Below are positions 32,424 to 41,234 of a stretch of DNA of 44,580 nucleotides, piece by piece (the first letter of the stretch is position 1; every line of letters begins with the position of its first letter). The translations under genes were made by a program, and so were the position numbers. The DNA is from Chloroflexota bacterium (lineage in GTDB: Bacteria; Chloroflexota; Anaerolineae; Aggregatilineales; Phototrophicaceae): positions 1 through 44,580 of the forward strand of contig JAPPMO010000091.1 in assembly GCA_028873975.1 (NCBI GenBank), read 5' to 3'. The notes below the pieces were generated by a model that searched no databases, had not been told where the DNA came from, and was given only the letters and a program-made list of their open reading frames with translations.

Positions 32424-34022
32424 ATGGATTCAGCGGTCAAATTCGATGTCATCATTGTCGGGGCCGGCATTTCCGGCCTGTATATGCTGTACCGCATGCG
32501 CAAGCTCGGCTTGTCGGCGCGTGTCATCGAAGCGGGCAGTGGCGTTGGCGGCACCTGGTACTGGAATCGCTATCCCGGCGCGCGCTGCGATACGGACACC
32601 TTGGAGTACTCCTACAGCTTTGACGAAGATCTCCAGCAGGAGTGGGAGTGGCCCGAGCGATATCCCACCCAGCCCGAAATACTCAAGTATCTGAACCACG
32701 TCGCTGATCGCTTTGATCTGCGCCGAGATATTACTTTCGACACCAGGGTCGAAGCGGCGATATATGATGAAGCGGCCAGCCGATGGCGGATCGCGGCTGA
32801 TGACGGCGCCGAAATGTCAGCCCGGTTTCTGATTATGGCCACGGGCAGCATTTCAGCGCCCAACGTACCGGCAATAGACGGGATGGAGACCTTCAGTGGT
32901 CCCATCCACCACACCGCGCGCTGGCCGCATGAAGGACTAGACTTCAGCGGGCTGCGCGTCGGGATTATCGGCACCGGCTCGTCGGCGGTACAGGCGATTC
33001 CGGTCATCGCCGAGCAGGCGGCGCAGCTCACGGTTTTTCAGCGCTCGCCACAATGGTCCGTACCGGCTCATAATCGCCCGTCTGATCCCGAAATGGTGGC
33101 CGAGATCAAAGCCGACTACGCCGGCTTCCGCGTCCGCAATCGGCTGCAGTCGAGCGCGCAATTGTCGCACATTCCCGCCAACGACTTTTCCGCTACAGAG
33201 ATAAGCGAGGAAGAACAAGAACAAGTCTTGGAGGAGCGCTGGCAGCTCGGCGGCTTTCCCTTCTTCGGCGCCTTCAACGACATTACAGTCAATCCCGAAA
33301 GCAATAAAGTAACTGCGGATTTCGTGCGGGCGAAAATCCACGACATTGTGAAAGACCCGAAAGTCGCAGAGATGCTAAGTCCCGACTATACGATTCATTG
33401 CAAACGGCCTGTGTTAGATAGCGGTTATTTCGAGACTTACAATCGATCCAACGTGTTGCTGGTCGATATCAACTCCGCACCCATCGAGGCGATCACGCCC
33501 AGCGGCATCCGAACAACCGACGCCGACTATGAGCTCGACCTTATCGTCCTCGCTACCGGCTTTGACGCCATGACCGGCGCTCTGCTCAGGATCGACATCC
33601 GCGGTCGTAATGGGCTGAGCCTGCGCGAAAAATGGCAGCATGGTCCAGTCAATTACCTGGGTCTTCAAGTGTCTGGCTTTCCCAACCTCTTTACTATAAC
33701 GGGTCCGGGCAGCCCGTCGGTGTTGACCAATATGATGGTGGCCATCGAGCAGCACGTCGAGTGGGTCACGGACTGCATTGGCTTTCTGGTCGAAAACGAC
33801 CATGCCAGCATTGAGGCGGCCGAAGCCGCCCAGGAAGCCTGGGTCGCTCACGTCAATGAGGTGGCGAACCAAACCCTGTGGGTGTCCTGCCGGAATTGGT
33901 ATCAGGGCTATAACATCCCCGGCAAGCCGCGGGTTTTCATGCCCTTGCCGGGCCTCCCGCCCTACGTTGAAAAATGCGAAGAGGTCGTCGCCAGGGGCTA
34001 CGAGGGCTTTGTGCTGTCGTAA
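32424..34022 (+). CDS. Flavin-containing (type I Baeyer-Villiger) monooxygenase
   Basis: 532 aa. FAD-binding VGAGISGLY (12-20), the exact BVMO fingerprint F-x-G-x3-H-x3-W-P (Phe157, Gly159, His163, Trp167, Pro168), and NADPH-binding GTGSSAVQ (183-190). It inserts oxygen next to a ketone, giving an ester or lactone. The nearby HSL-type esterase is too far away (20 kb) to claim a pathway. The end (LPGLPPYVEKCEEVVARGYE) is full length for the family. Confidence 0.9.
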   Translation: MDSAVKFDVIIVGAGISGLYMLYRMRKLGLSARVIEAGSGVGGTWYWNRYPGARCDTDTLEYSYSFDEDLQQEWEWPERYPTQPEILKYLNHVADRFDLRRDITFDTRVEAAIYDEAASRWRIAADDGAEMSARFLIMATGSISAPNVPAIDGMETFSGPIHHTARWPHEGLDFSGLRVGIIGTGSSAVQAIPVIAEQAAQLTVFQRSPQWSVPAHNRPSDPEMVAEIKADYAGFRVRNRLQSSAQLSHIPANDFSATEISEEEQEQVLEERWQLGGFPFFGAFNDITVNPESNKVTADFVRAKIHDIVKDPKVAEMLSPDYTIHCKRPVLDSGYFETYNRSNVLLVDINSAPIEAITPSGIRTTDADYELDLIVLATGFDAMTGALLRIDIRGRNGLSLREKWQHGPVNYLGLQVSGFPNLFTITGPGSPSVLTNMMVAIEQHVEWVTDCIGFLVENDHASIEAAEAAQEAWVAHVNEVANQTLWVSCRNWYQGYNIPGKPRVFMPLPGLPPYVEKCEEVVARGYEGFVLS

Positions 34023-34122
34023 TGCCGGTTGCCGCTTCAGGGCGATTTACGAAAAAGTCCGAGTGCCAAAACGGAACTGTTGCAAAATGATCGCATTAGC
34101 GCGTCCTGAGGGACCTGGGATT

Positions 34123-34343
34123 ATCTTCAGCCCGTCTTAACTGTATCGCGGATCATTTCGACCGTTATGTCGATGAGGGCAAGATCCCCCGGTTATCTCG
34201 TCCTGGTCGCCGGGCGCGGTAAAGCCGCTTGCCTGCATTGTTTTGGCTTGATTCCAAGCAGCAGGCGATCGTCATCTTTTTGACCTAGTTGATGCCCTCG
34301 TCATCCTATCTCACCCGGCGCGGGTTGCGCGCGCTGGTGAATT
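34123..34343 (+). pseudogene. Collapsed beta-lactamase-family (class C-like) serine hydrolase
   Basis: Two pieces of one family lie side by side in different frames. The N-terminal piece reads LNCIADHFDRYVDEGKIP, then (after a -1/+2 shift near 34190) GYLVLVAGRGKAACLHCFGL. The C-terminal piece reads KQQAIVIFLT, an in-frame TAG, LMPSSSYLTRRGLRALVN. Family proteins normally have about 300 residues between these, including the SxxK nucleophile; these are gone. The gap 34023-34341 holds nothing else. Confidence 0.7.
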
Positions 34344-34611
34344 AGCCAGATTCCGTCTTTAGATCCAGAAACTCTTGCCAACCGCGATATTCGCCGACTC
34401 CATTCTCGTCGACATATCCGACGCGGCACTCGCTTAACTCTTCGTCAGTTAGCTGCTGCCGCTCGACCAATTGGATAAACTCATCGCGGTCGGGCGATTC
34501 TATGCCAGTCCGGACGATGTCGATATAGCGGACTTCGACCAGCTTGCCGTATGCAAATCCGCGCACTAGATTGCCGCCAGGTTCGTACAAGACGTACATT
34601 TTTCGCGCCAT
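34342..34611 (-). CDS. Small hypothetical protein
   Basis: 89 aa, starting MARKMYVLYEPGGNLVRGFA with an acidic end. The ATG at 34611 has AGGG 7 nt upstream and begins 2 nt after the stop of the upstream gene, so the two are likely coupled. No family recognised; it looks like a small soluble alpha/beta protein (strand YGKLVEVRYIDIV, helix RDEFIQLVERQQLTDEEL). Confidence 0.6.
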   Translation of the reverse strand: MARKMYVLYEPGGNLVRGFAYGKLVEVRYIDIVRTGIESPDRDEFIQLVERQQLTDEELSECRVGYVDENGVGEYRGWQEFLDLKTESG

Positions 34612-34613
34612 TT

Positions 34614-35108
34614 TTAATCCCTGCTCTGATACCACTCTTGAACATAGGGCCAAAATGCGGATGGTGAAAAGTGAATGATATATTGTTCGTTTCCTACAAG
34701 CGTAACATCATATACATATCCACTGCCTTGGTCAATAGACGCTGAAATATAGCCAATGCTCACAACCGTTGCTCTATCTCGACTATTGAAGTTTTTTCTC
34801 TGTGTTCTATCAAGCGCCATCCCGTGAACGATTATATTCCTTACTGCTCTAGCGATGCATCCGATATCCCAGCCAAGCGCAACTGACTGGTCCGCTCGAT
34901 GTCTGATGATTTTGGAAAACCCGTTATCGAAGCGTTCCAGTGTTTCGCTGCCTTCCCCAACCATCTCAAAGAGATTGGAGATGATAAGCGTCATCGCCCA
35001 AAAATGCCGATCATCGCGCAGCGTATACAGCAGATTGCCCGAAAACACCGCCATGTCAATCGCAGTGTCTCGGTCAATCCGCATTGAAGCGCCCGGCAAG
35101 TCGCTCAA
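34614..35108 (-). CDS. Hypothetical protein coupled to pepF
   Basis: 164 aa, soluble, no recognised motif. Segments include DDRHFWAMTLIISNLFEMVG and WDIGCIARAVRNIIVHGMAL (amphipathic helices), then a beta-rich end (VVSIGYISASI; VYDVTLVGNEQYIIHF). The TTG start at 35108 overlaps the pepF stop (TTGA) and has GGAG 8 nt upstream; an ATG at 35084 has no such site. It is lower in GC than pepF. Encoded with the following 89-aa gene, perhaps as a two-gene acquired unit. Confidence 0.6.
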   Translation of the reverse strand: MSDLPGASMRIDRDTAIDMAVFSGNLLYTLRDDRHFWAMTLIISNLFEMVGEGSETLERFDNGFSKIIRHRADQSVALGWDIGCIARAVRNIIVHGMALDRTQRKNFNSRDRATVVSIGYISASIDQGSGYVYDVTLVGNEQYIIHFSPSAFWPYVQEWYQSRD

Positions 35109-36904
35109 ATCAAGCTCTCCAGCCGATCCACCAAGCCTTCCAGCACCTTGAAGGTCTCTGCGACCGCCTTTGGCGTTGACATGTCCACGCCGGCCTCCCG
35201 CAGCACATTAATCGGATAGTCGGCGTTGCCGGCGCGCAAGAATGCCAGGTAGCGTCCGACAGCGTCGGCGTCACCGCCCGCCAGGATCGCGTTGGCAAGG
35301 GCGTGCGCCGCCGAGATGCCGGTGGCGTATTGGAAGGTGTAGAATGGCTCGTACAAGTGGCCGAATTGCGCCCAGGTCGAGCCGGTGCGGCGCGGATCAT
35401 CGGTCATGGTCTCGCCGTAGCCTTCTGCGTAAAAGCCCGACATGATCTCGTTGAGCATGTCCGGCGTCAGCGGTTCGTCATTTTCCATGCGGCTATGCGC
35501 TTCAAACTCGAAGCGCGCCAGCGTGGGCATGATGAAGAAATAGCGGTGGATGTTGTCCATCGCCTCTTGAATCAGCGCCAACTGGAAATCTCGGTCGCTG
35601 TTATTCCCGAAGAGATGCGCCCGCACCATCGCTTGATTGAAATTGGAGGCGACCTCGGCGGCGAACATGGAGTAGTGGCTGTAGACAAAGGGCTGATGCT
35701 GGCGCGTGTAGTGGCTGTGCATGGAATGACCCAGCTCGTGCGCCAATGTGCCCATCGAGCTCAAATTGCCATCAAAGCTCATCATGATGAAGGGATGGCT
35801 GTCGTAGGCGCCGTAAGAAAAGGCGCCTTCGGACTTGCCGTCGTTGATGGCGTAATCCACCCAGCGCTGTTCAAGACAGCCGCGGCGCAGCGTCGCCACA
35901 TAATCTTCGCCTAGCGGCGCCATGCCAGCCGAGATCATGTCGACGGCATCCGCAAAGGACAGCTCGGGATCCTCTGTCGTCAGCGGCGCCCACAGATCGT
36001 AGGGATGGATCGTCTCGTAGCCGAGCGCGCGCCGCCGCACATCCCAATAGCGATGCCAGGTGGGAATGTGCTTTTTGTAGGTGTCGATCAAGTTGTGAAA
36101 AACCTCGACCGGGATGTTGTTGGGACTTAGTTTGGCATGCAGGACGCTGTCATAGCCGCGCAGCCGCGCCACAACTACGTTTCGTTTCACCGATGCCAGG
36201 TAGGTCGTCGCCAGCGTATTATTGAACTTGAGGAAGCTGTCGGCATAATTGTTCCAAGCCGTCTTGCGCGCTTCCCGGTCGCTGCTGGAGAGCAGTTTGT
36301 CGCGCGTGCTTTGCACCAGCGGCAGTTCCGCGCCCGCGCTATCGACAGCGGCGGCGAAGGTCATATCCATATCGGTGAGGGCGCCGCGGATGCCTTCAAT
36401 GCGTCCCAGCGGGTCGGAGAGCAATCCCAAGACCGCCTCGACCTCGGTCGAAAGCACGTGTTTCTTGGTGCGCAAGAGATCGTCGATGCTCTGGCGATAG
36501 ACCTTGAGATCCGCCTGTTCTTGAATCCAACTTATGAGCGCGCCCTCGTCCATCGCCAGCAACTCGGGATTTTCGAAGGACGCGGCCGAGATGTATTGCC
36601 CCGCCAGGCCTTGCGCCTGGCCGACCATGCCCTTGATCTCTTCGTGGTTGCCGTCGCAGGCTTGCCACATCACCGGATACATGTACAACGTCCAGACGCG
36701 GCGCGCGACCGAAGCCTTGAAGTCGAACCATTCCGACAGCCGGGCCGGACTGTGGGACAGGCTGCCCTTGAAAGCCTCAATGTCGCCGATTAACGATACG
36801 ACGGCTCTGTATTCTTCGCGCCAGGCGTCGAAGGAGGGGAAGACGGACTCGTGGTTCCAGGTGGCTTCGATGGGGACTTGCTCGCGTGTGGGGACTGTGG
36901 TCAT
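35105..36904 (-). CDS. pepF: Oligoendopeptidase F (M3 family)
   Basis: 599-aa cytoplasmic zinc metallopeptidase that degrades oligopeptides. The catalytic HExxH is seen in LAHELGHSMHSH (about residue 385). A downstream Glu lies in FEFEAHSRMENDEPLT. The PepF/M3B length and the N-terminal alpha-helical lobe (ATWNHESVFPSFDAWREEY) match the family. AAGGA lies 9 nt upstream of the ATG. The stop overlaps the next small gene. Confidence 0.93.
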   Translation of the reverse strand: MTTVPTREQVPIEATWNHESVFPSFDAWREEYRAVVSLIGDIEAFKGSLSHSPARLSEWFDFKASVARRVWTLYMYPVMWQACDGNHEEIKGMVGQAQGLAGQYISAASFENPELLAMDEGALISWIQEQADLKVYRQSIDDLLRTKKHVLSTEVEAVLGLLSDPLGRIEGIRGALTDMDMTFAAAVDSAGAELPLVQSTRDKLLSSSDREARKTAWNNYADSFLKFNNTLATTYLASVKRNVVVARLRGYDSVLHAKLSPNNIPVEVFHNLIDTYKKHIPTWHRYWDVRRRALGYETIHPYDLWAPLTTEDPELSFADAVDMISAGMAPLGEDYVATLRRGCLEQRWVDYAINDGKSEGAFSYGAYDSHPFIMMSFDGNLSSMGTLAHELGHSMHSHYTRQHQPFVYSHYSMFAAEVASNFNQAMVRAHLFGNNSDRDFQLALIQEAMDNIHRYFFIMPTLARFEFEAHSRMENDEPLTPDMLNEIMSGFYAEGYGETMTDDPRRTGSTWAQFGHLYEPFYTFQYATGISAAHALANAILAGGDADAVGRYLAFLRAGNADYPINVLREAGVDMSTPKAVAETFKVLEGLVDRLESLI

Positions 36905-36958
36905 GGGTGGTTGTCCTTTTTCAGTGCATGGATTTTCATTTGATTTTTCGATGCATTC

Positions 36959-36987
36959 TTGTTATTTTGTTCTGAGAAAAACAGAAT
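36959..36987 (+). promoter_or_regulatory. Putative promoter/operator of the restriction-modification genes
   Basis: TTGTTA (36959-36964), 17-bp spacer, CAGAAT (36982-36987). An inverted repeat TTCTG-AGAAAAA-CAGAA overlaps the spacer and -10 box and could be an operator. No controller (C) gene is present. Confidence 0.3.
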
Positions 36988-37011
36988 CAAAGCTAACATA
37001 GCGTCACGATA

Positions 37012-38019
37012 ATGAAAAATAATCCGCTCCCCAGATTAGACCAATCAGAACAACAATTGAAGAAGCAATTGCTCCCGTATTGTCGATTGCATCCGGGCGA
37101 AATTTGGGAAGACGAAATAAGCGGTCATCGTGTAGGGTGCCTTGATGCAACCGACTCCGCAGCAATAACTGAATTGATGGGTAAAGAACGCGCCAAGTTG
37201 GCGATTCATGATCCACCTTACAATGTTGCTGTTTTTGACGTACAGCATGTATCAGAGTTTATTGATTGGTGTCAACGATGGGTCTCGTTGACATACAATG
37301 TTCTCGCAAGCGATGCGTCTATATATATATGGATAGGGGCTGATCAGAACAATGGCTTTCAGCCGCTTCCGGATTTCATGATAATGATGCGCGGGCAACG
37401 GTTTCTCTCGAAGAGTTTCATTACAATGAGAAACCAGCGAGGCTACGGTACGCAAAAGAATTGGATGGCTGTGAGACAGGAATTGCTATATTATGTCAAA
37501 GGTGCGCCTAAGTTCAATGTAGCCTATACTGACATTCCAAAGGTGCTTCGAGGTTATTACAAGACTGTAAAGGGCGAAGTAACTGAAAACTTGCAACGCA
37601 GCAAATCTGAAAATATTCGCGCGAGCAACGTCTGGGTAGACATACAACAAGTATTCTATCGCATGGAAGAGAACGTGTCTGGATGCTATGCGCAGAAGCC
37701 ACTTAAAAGTATTGAACGCATTATAGGATCAAGTTCCGATTTGCATGATTTAGTCATCGACTACTTTTCGCATTCAGGCACCACCTTATTGGCGTCAGAG
37801 ATACTTAATCGCAGGTGCTTTACAGTGGATGTAGATCCTGTATTTGCTGAAATCACAATTAGGCGGCTGGAACATTTTCGAGCGACAGGGCGTACGGGCT
37901 GGCAAAACGGAAACCCATTTGAACATGATGCTATAGAATTCAATACTGGAGAAAATCAAGCAAACTTACATGAAACGTCAAGCATTGACCCTTTACCTGT
38001 ACAAAACGTCTTGTTGTAA
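37012..38019 (+). CDS. Type II DNA methyltransferase (beta class, N4-C/N6-A)
   Basis: 335 aa. The catalytic motif DPPY (67-70) comes before the S-adenosylmethionine-binding motif I (DYFSHSGTTLLASEIL, about 250). This IV-before-I order is the beta class. RRCFTVDVDP follows, as usual. It methylates an amino group of adenine or cytosine; the target site cannot be read. The gene is clearly richer in A+T than its neighbours (for example TATATATATATGG at 37320), which indicates horizontal transfer. The nuclease gene follows 6 nt after the stop. Confidence 0.87.
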   Translation: MKNNPLPRLDQSEQQLKKQLLPYCRLHPGEIWEDEISGHRVGCLDATDSAAITELMGKERAKLAIHDPPYNVAVFDVQHVSEFIDWCQRWVSLTYNVLASDASIYIWIGADQNNGFQPLPDFMIMMRGQRFLSKSFITMRNQRGYGTQKNWMAVRQELLYYVKGAPKFNVAYTDIPKVLRGYYKTVKGEVTENLQRSKSENIRASNVWVDIQQVFYRMEENVSGCYAQKPLKSIERIIGSSSDLHDLVIDYFSHSGTTLLASEILNRRCFTVDVDPVFAEITIRRLEHFRATGRTGWQNGNPFEHDAIEFNTGENQANLHETSSIDPLPVQNVLL

Positions 38020-38025
38020 ACGAAT

Positions 38026-38739
38026 ATGGAACACCTTGACAAAGAGTTGGATAGGCTATTGCTGGAATTGCCGAATGTACAGGAATTCAGAAACAGACTG
38101 GATTCTCTTGTTTCCGTTTACCCATTTAACGAATATGAGTTTATCATTTCCACACTTATCGGTATGGATGTACTGACCTTAGACGAATACTACAGTCTTC
38201 GTGACAGCTATATTGAAAGAAATTATTTCCTCTACGTTTTTGAAATTAGCGCTCCACGAAAATTTGGAGAATCCTGGGCTCAGGGGCAGCTTAAATCGCT
38301 TATTCCAGAATTGGAAAAGCCATCAAAGAGCACTGACCCGGAATACTCGGGGCAATATGATTTCTACTTTGAAGGTATTCGTATTGAAGTTAAAGCATCT
38401 CGAGCGGTGGATGCAAATTCAGAAGAACCCCTTTATGTAAAAGCTTTAGCATCCGATTCTCAGAAGAGCTTCTGGATGAATTTCCAGCAAATAAAGCCCG
38501 ATCTATGTGATGTATTCGTATGGGTTGCGGTGTGGAGAGATGTTATTCGTTATTGGGTATTGTCGTCCCATGAAGTCAAAACCAATGAACATTATTCTAA
38601 AGGGCAGCATCGCGGCAATGTTGGTGAAGGGCAACTTCATGTACGAGACGACAATATACGTGATTTCGCCAGATACGAAGTGCAGCCAAACAAACTAGCG
38701 GATGGGATAAGATCAGCATACACCCGGCTTCCCAACTAA
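38026..38739 (+). CDS. Putative type II restriction endonuclease (PD-(D/E)xK)
   Basis: 237 aa. YDFYFEGIRIEVKAS gives a PD-(D/E)xK-like centre (Asp112, Glu121, Lys123). The pairing with the methyltransferase (6-nt gap, same AT-rich composition) supports the call. The mid region LCDVFVWVAVWRDVIRYWVL forms core strands. I do not recognise a characterised isoschizomer family. There is no strong ribosome-binding site, so translation may depend on coupling, which would keep the nuclease below the methylase. Confidence 0.72.
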   Translation: MEHLDKELDRLLLELPNVQEFRNRLDSLVSVYPFNEYEFIISTLIGMDVLTLDEYYSLRDSYIERNYFLYVFEISAPRKFGESWAQGQLKSLIPELEKPSKSTDPEYSGQYDFYFEGIRIEVKASRAVDANSEEPLYVKALASDSQKSFWMNFQQIKPDLCDVFVWVAVWRDVIRYWVLSSHEVKTNEHYSKGQHRGNVGEGQLHVRDDNIRDFARYEVQPNKLADGIRSAYTRLPN

Positions 38740-38742
38740 CTA

Positions 38743-40416
38743 CTACTTCACCCGCCAGTCAAAATCCATCAGGTACTGCGCGCGGCTTGTCATCATCTCG
38801 ATATTCTCCACCAGGTACTTCGCCAGCGCCGCGGGATTCGCCTCCGCCAGTTCCACGCCGATCGGCTTGCCTTTCTCGCGCGCCAGAACCGCCGGCGCCG
38901 ACTCCGGCAGCTTCGCCAACTGACGCGCTTTGTCGATGGCCGTATGCAGGTCGCCCAGTTCGTCCACCAAGCCGTTGGCTAGCGCCTGCTGCCCGGTCCA
39001 GACGCGGCCGCCGCCGATCCCGTCGATCTCGGCCGCGGTCATGTTGCGGCTGTCCGCCACGCGCTCCAGGAATTGTTGATAAATGTGCTCGACGCTATCG
39101 TGGATCAGCTCGCGCTGGGCGTCGCTGAAGGGCTTTTCGCCCGCAACCAGGTCGGCATTGTCGCCGCGCAGGTAAGAGACGGCGTTGAAGCGCAGTTTTC
39201 TAAGCAGTTCGCTATTGACCAGCTTGCCCATGATAACGCCGATTGAACCGGTGATGGCGCCGGGTTGGGCCACGATCCAGTGGGCCGGCGTGGCGATATA
39301 ATAGCCGCCGGATGCCGCCATGCCGCCCATGCACACGACCAGCGGGCGCGATTTGGCGAACTCTCCCAGCGCCGAAGCCATGGATTCCGATGCCGTCGCC
39401 GAACCGCCGCCACTGTCGATATACAGCACCAGCGCGCCGCAACTCGGGTCTTTTATCAAGTTGCGCGCCTGTTGATTGAGCGTGATGTCGCCCAGGCGTT
39501 CACCCCCAACAAAGGGAACGGGGAGCGGCACATCGCTCGGCGGCGTCGCGCTTTCCCCGTCGATGATCATGCCGCCGGCATACAGGATCGCGACATACTT
39601 GCCGTCGAAATCGCGGACGGGCAGATAGAGTTGGCCGTCGGCCTCTTCCCACATTGTGATCTTGGTGACGCCCAGATACTCGACCAGCGCTTCCTCGTTC
39701 ATCACCCCGTCTATGTATCCCTTTTCCAAGGCGTCTTCGGTGAGATGAACGGCTTGATCGATCATTGCTTTCACCGCATCCGGCTTCATTTTGCGCGTGG
39801 CGGCGATGCCGTCGACGATCATCTCGTAGACCGAATCGAGCAGCCAATTGGTCTGTTCGCGTCCTTCGGGAGAGGGCTCGTTACGGGTGAGGCTATCAGC
39901 CGCGCCCTTATAAGGCGAGATCGCGATAGCGTCAAATTGCAGGCCCGCGGCCGCCAATCCCTCTTTCAAGAAGACTTGTTGGCTGAAGAGCCCAGTTGTT
40001 TCCAGCATGCCGCCGGGCGGCAGCAGGATCTCGTCGCAGGCGCTCGCCACATAGTAGTCCAAAGTGCGATAACCGGGCGCGAAGCTCAAGGCGCGCTTGC
40101 CTTTTTCGCGGAGGCGGGTGATGGCGTCGCGCATGGTCTGTAGATCAGCCGTGCTGGCGGAGAAACCCCGAAAATGCAAGATCACGCCCAGCGTCCGCGG
40201 ATCGTCGGCGATGCGTTCCAGCGCGGCCACGAACTCCAGCAAGCTCATAGGCGCCGGACCCAGGATCTGTTGCTGGACGAAGTTGCGCTTGCTGGGGATC
40301 GGCGCGAAGGACGGCGGCACCTTGATCATGACGTAGTCGATCGCCTTGACGCGTGCCCGCTGCATGTTGAGCAAGTTGGTGCTTAGTTGCTGGATGATCC
40401 GCGTGGTTTTGGACAT
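38743..40416 (-). CDS. sppA: Signal peptide peptidase SppA, 67K type
   Basis: 557-aa two-domain serine/lysine protease of the SppA (S49) family. The catalytic Lys lies in the N-terminal domain (SPYKGAADSLTRNEP, Lys170). The Ser lies in the C-terminal domain (GMAASGGYYIA, Ser369), preceded by LVLYIDSGGGSATASE. It degrades cleaved signal peptides and other membrane-proximal peptides. I see no N-terminal transmembrane anchor, unlike Escherichia coli SppA, so membrane attachment is uncertain. GAGG lies 6 nt upstream of the ATG. Confidence 0.9.
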   Translation of the reverse strand: MSKTTRIIQQLSTNLLNMQRARVKAIDYVMIKVPPSFAPIPSKRNFVQQQILGPAPMSLLEFVAALERIADDPRTLGVILHFRGFSASTADLQTMRDAITRLREKGKRALSFAPGYRTLDYYVASACDEILLPPGGMLETTGLFSQQVFLKEGLAAAGLQFDAIAISPYKGAADSLTRNEPSPEGREQTNWLLDSVYEMIVDGIAATRKMKPDAVKAMIDQAVHLTEDALEKGYIDGVMNEEALVEYLGVTKITMWEEADGQLYLPVRDFDGKYVAILYAGGMIIDGESATPPSDVPLPVPFVGGERLGDITLNQQARNLIKDPSCGALVLYIDSGGGSATASESMASALGEFAKSRPLVVCMGGMAASGGYYIATPAHWIVAQPGAITGSIGVIMGKLVNSELLRKLRFNAVSYLRGDNADLVAGEKPFSDAQRELIHDSVEHIYQQFLERVADSRNMTAAEIDGIGGGRVWTGQQALANGLVDELGDLHTAIDKARQLAKLPESAPAVLAREKGKPIGVELAEANPAALAKYLVENIEMMTSRAQYLMDFDWRVK

Positions 40417-40618
40417 GTCTTGCCTCTATTCTCGAGCCCCTGCCCGGATTAAGAGAATGGGGATAAGCCTCTATTGCTCCCCTACGTATTCAATGACGCA
40501 ATGTCGCAGTCCAGGTTTTCTTACCGTTTGCGTTACTGCTCGTTCAGGCGCAAGGTTTAGCGATCTGACGCGCAGATATGATATGCTACGGCTAAGTGGA
40601 AGACAAGGCGCGGACATC

Positions 40619-41206
40619 ATGGCCATCCAGCAGCAAATGTACAGCATCGACACCGTTTGGGAGTTAGTGATGACTCCAGAAAACGACAGCAAACGCTTTT
40701 ACTTGATCGACGGGGAGCTTTTTACGTTCCCGCGCGCCCGTTATCGCCTGCCTGGTATGTTAGTGGCGTCTTTGAGCGCTTGTATGGCCAACCATATTTA
40801 TCAGCGTGACTTGGGCATGGCCACCTTGTCCGCGGGCTATCATCCGCCCAATGACCGCTATACGTTGTTGGGACCAGCCGTAGCCTTCACGAGTACGGCA
40901 CGTCTTCCCAAGCCCCTGCACGATGGGTATGTCCCGGTAATGCCTGATATCGCAGTAGAAATCGCGGCCCCCGGCGAGACACTGGGGCATCTGCGCCAAA
41001 AGGCAATGGTCTATTTGAACAATGGCAGCCGATTGGTCTGGATCGTCCTGCCCGCCGAAAAAGGCATCGATGTCTGTCGCGCCGTCGATGGTCCCCGCCT
41101 GGATATCGAATTTGTCCCGCAAACCGGCACACTCTCCGGCGACGATGTCTTACCCGGCTTTGAGCTGGAAATGACCCGACTGTTCCCTATCGCTGAAAGC
41201 AGCTAA
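40619..41206 (+). CDS. Uma2 family (DUF820) putative endonuclease, copy 3
   Basis: 195 aa, distant from the tandem pair at 8.5-9.7 kb. Family features: WELVMTPENDSKRFYLIDGE, the core VMPDIAVEIAAPGETLGHLR (Asp and Glu) and RQKAMVYLNNGSRLVWIVLP (Lys), ending LSGDDVLPGFELEMTRLF. AAGG is about 10 nt upstream of the chosen ATG. Several other in-frame ATGs upstream would start inside unrelated sequence antisense to sppA. Confidence 0.8.
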   Translation: MAIQQQMYSIDTVWELVMTPENDSKRFYLIDGELFTFPRARYRLPGMLVASLSACMANHIYQRDLGMATLSAGYHPPNDRYTLLGPAVAFTSTARLPKPLHDGYVPVMPDIAVEIAAPGETLGHLRQKAMVYLNNGSRLVWIVLPAEKGIDVCRAVDGPRLDIEFVPQTGTLSGDDVLPGFELEMTRLFPIAESS

Positions 41207-41234
41207 AACCCAATACTCTCTAATCGGTTTCCCA

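Noticed and set aside
37320..37332. TATATATATATGG as a promoter
   Set aside because: Lies inside the methyltransferase coding sequence; it reflects the AT-rich codon use of that gene.
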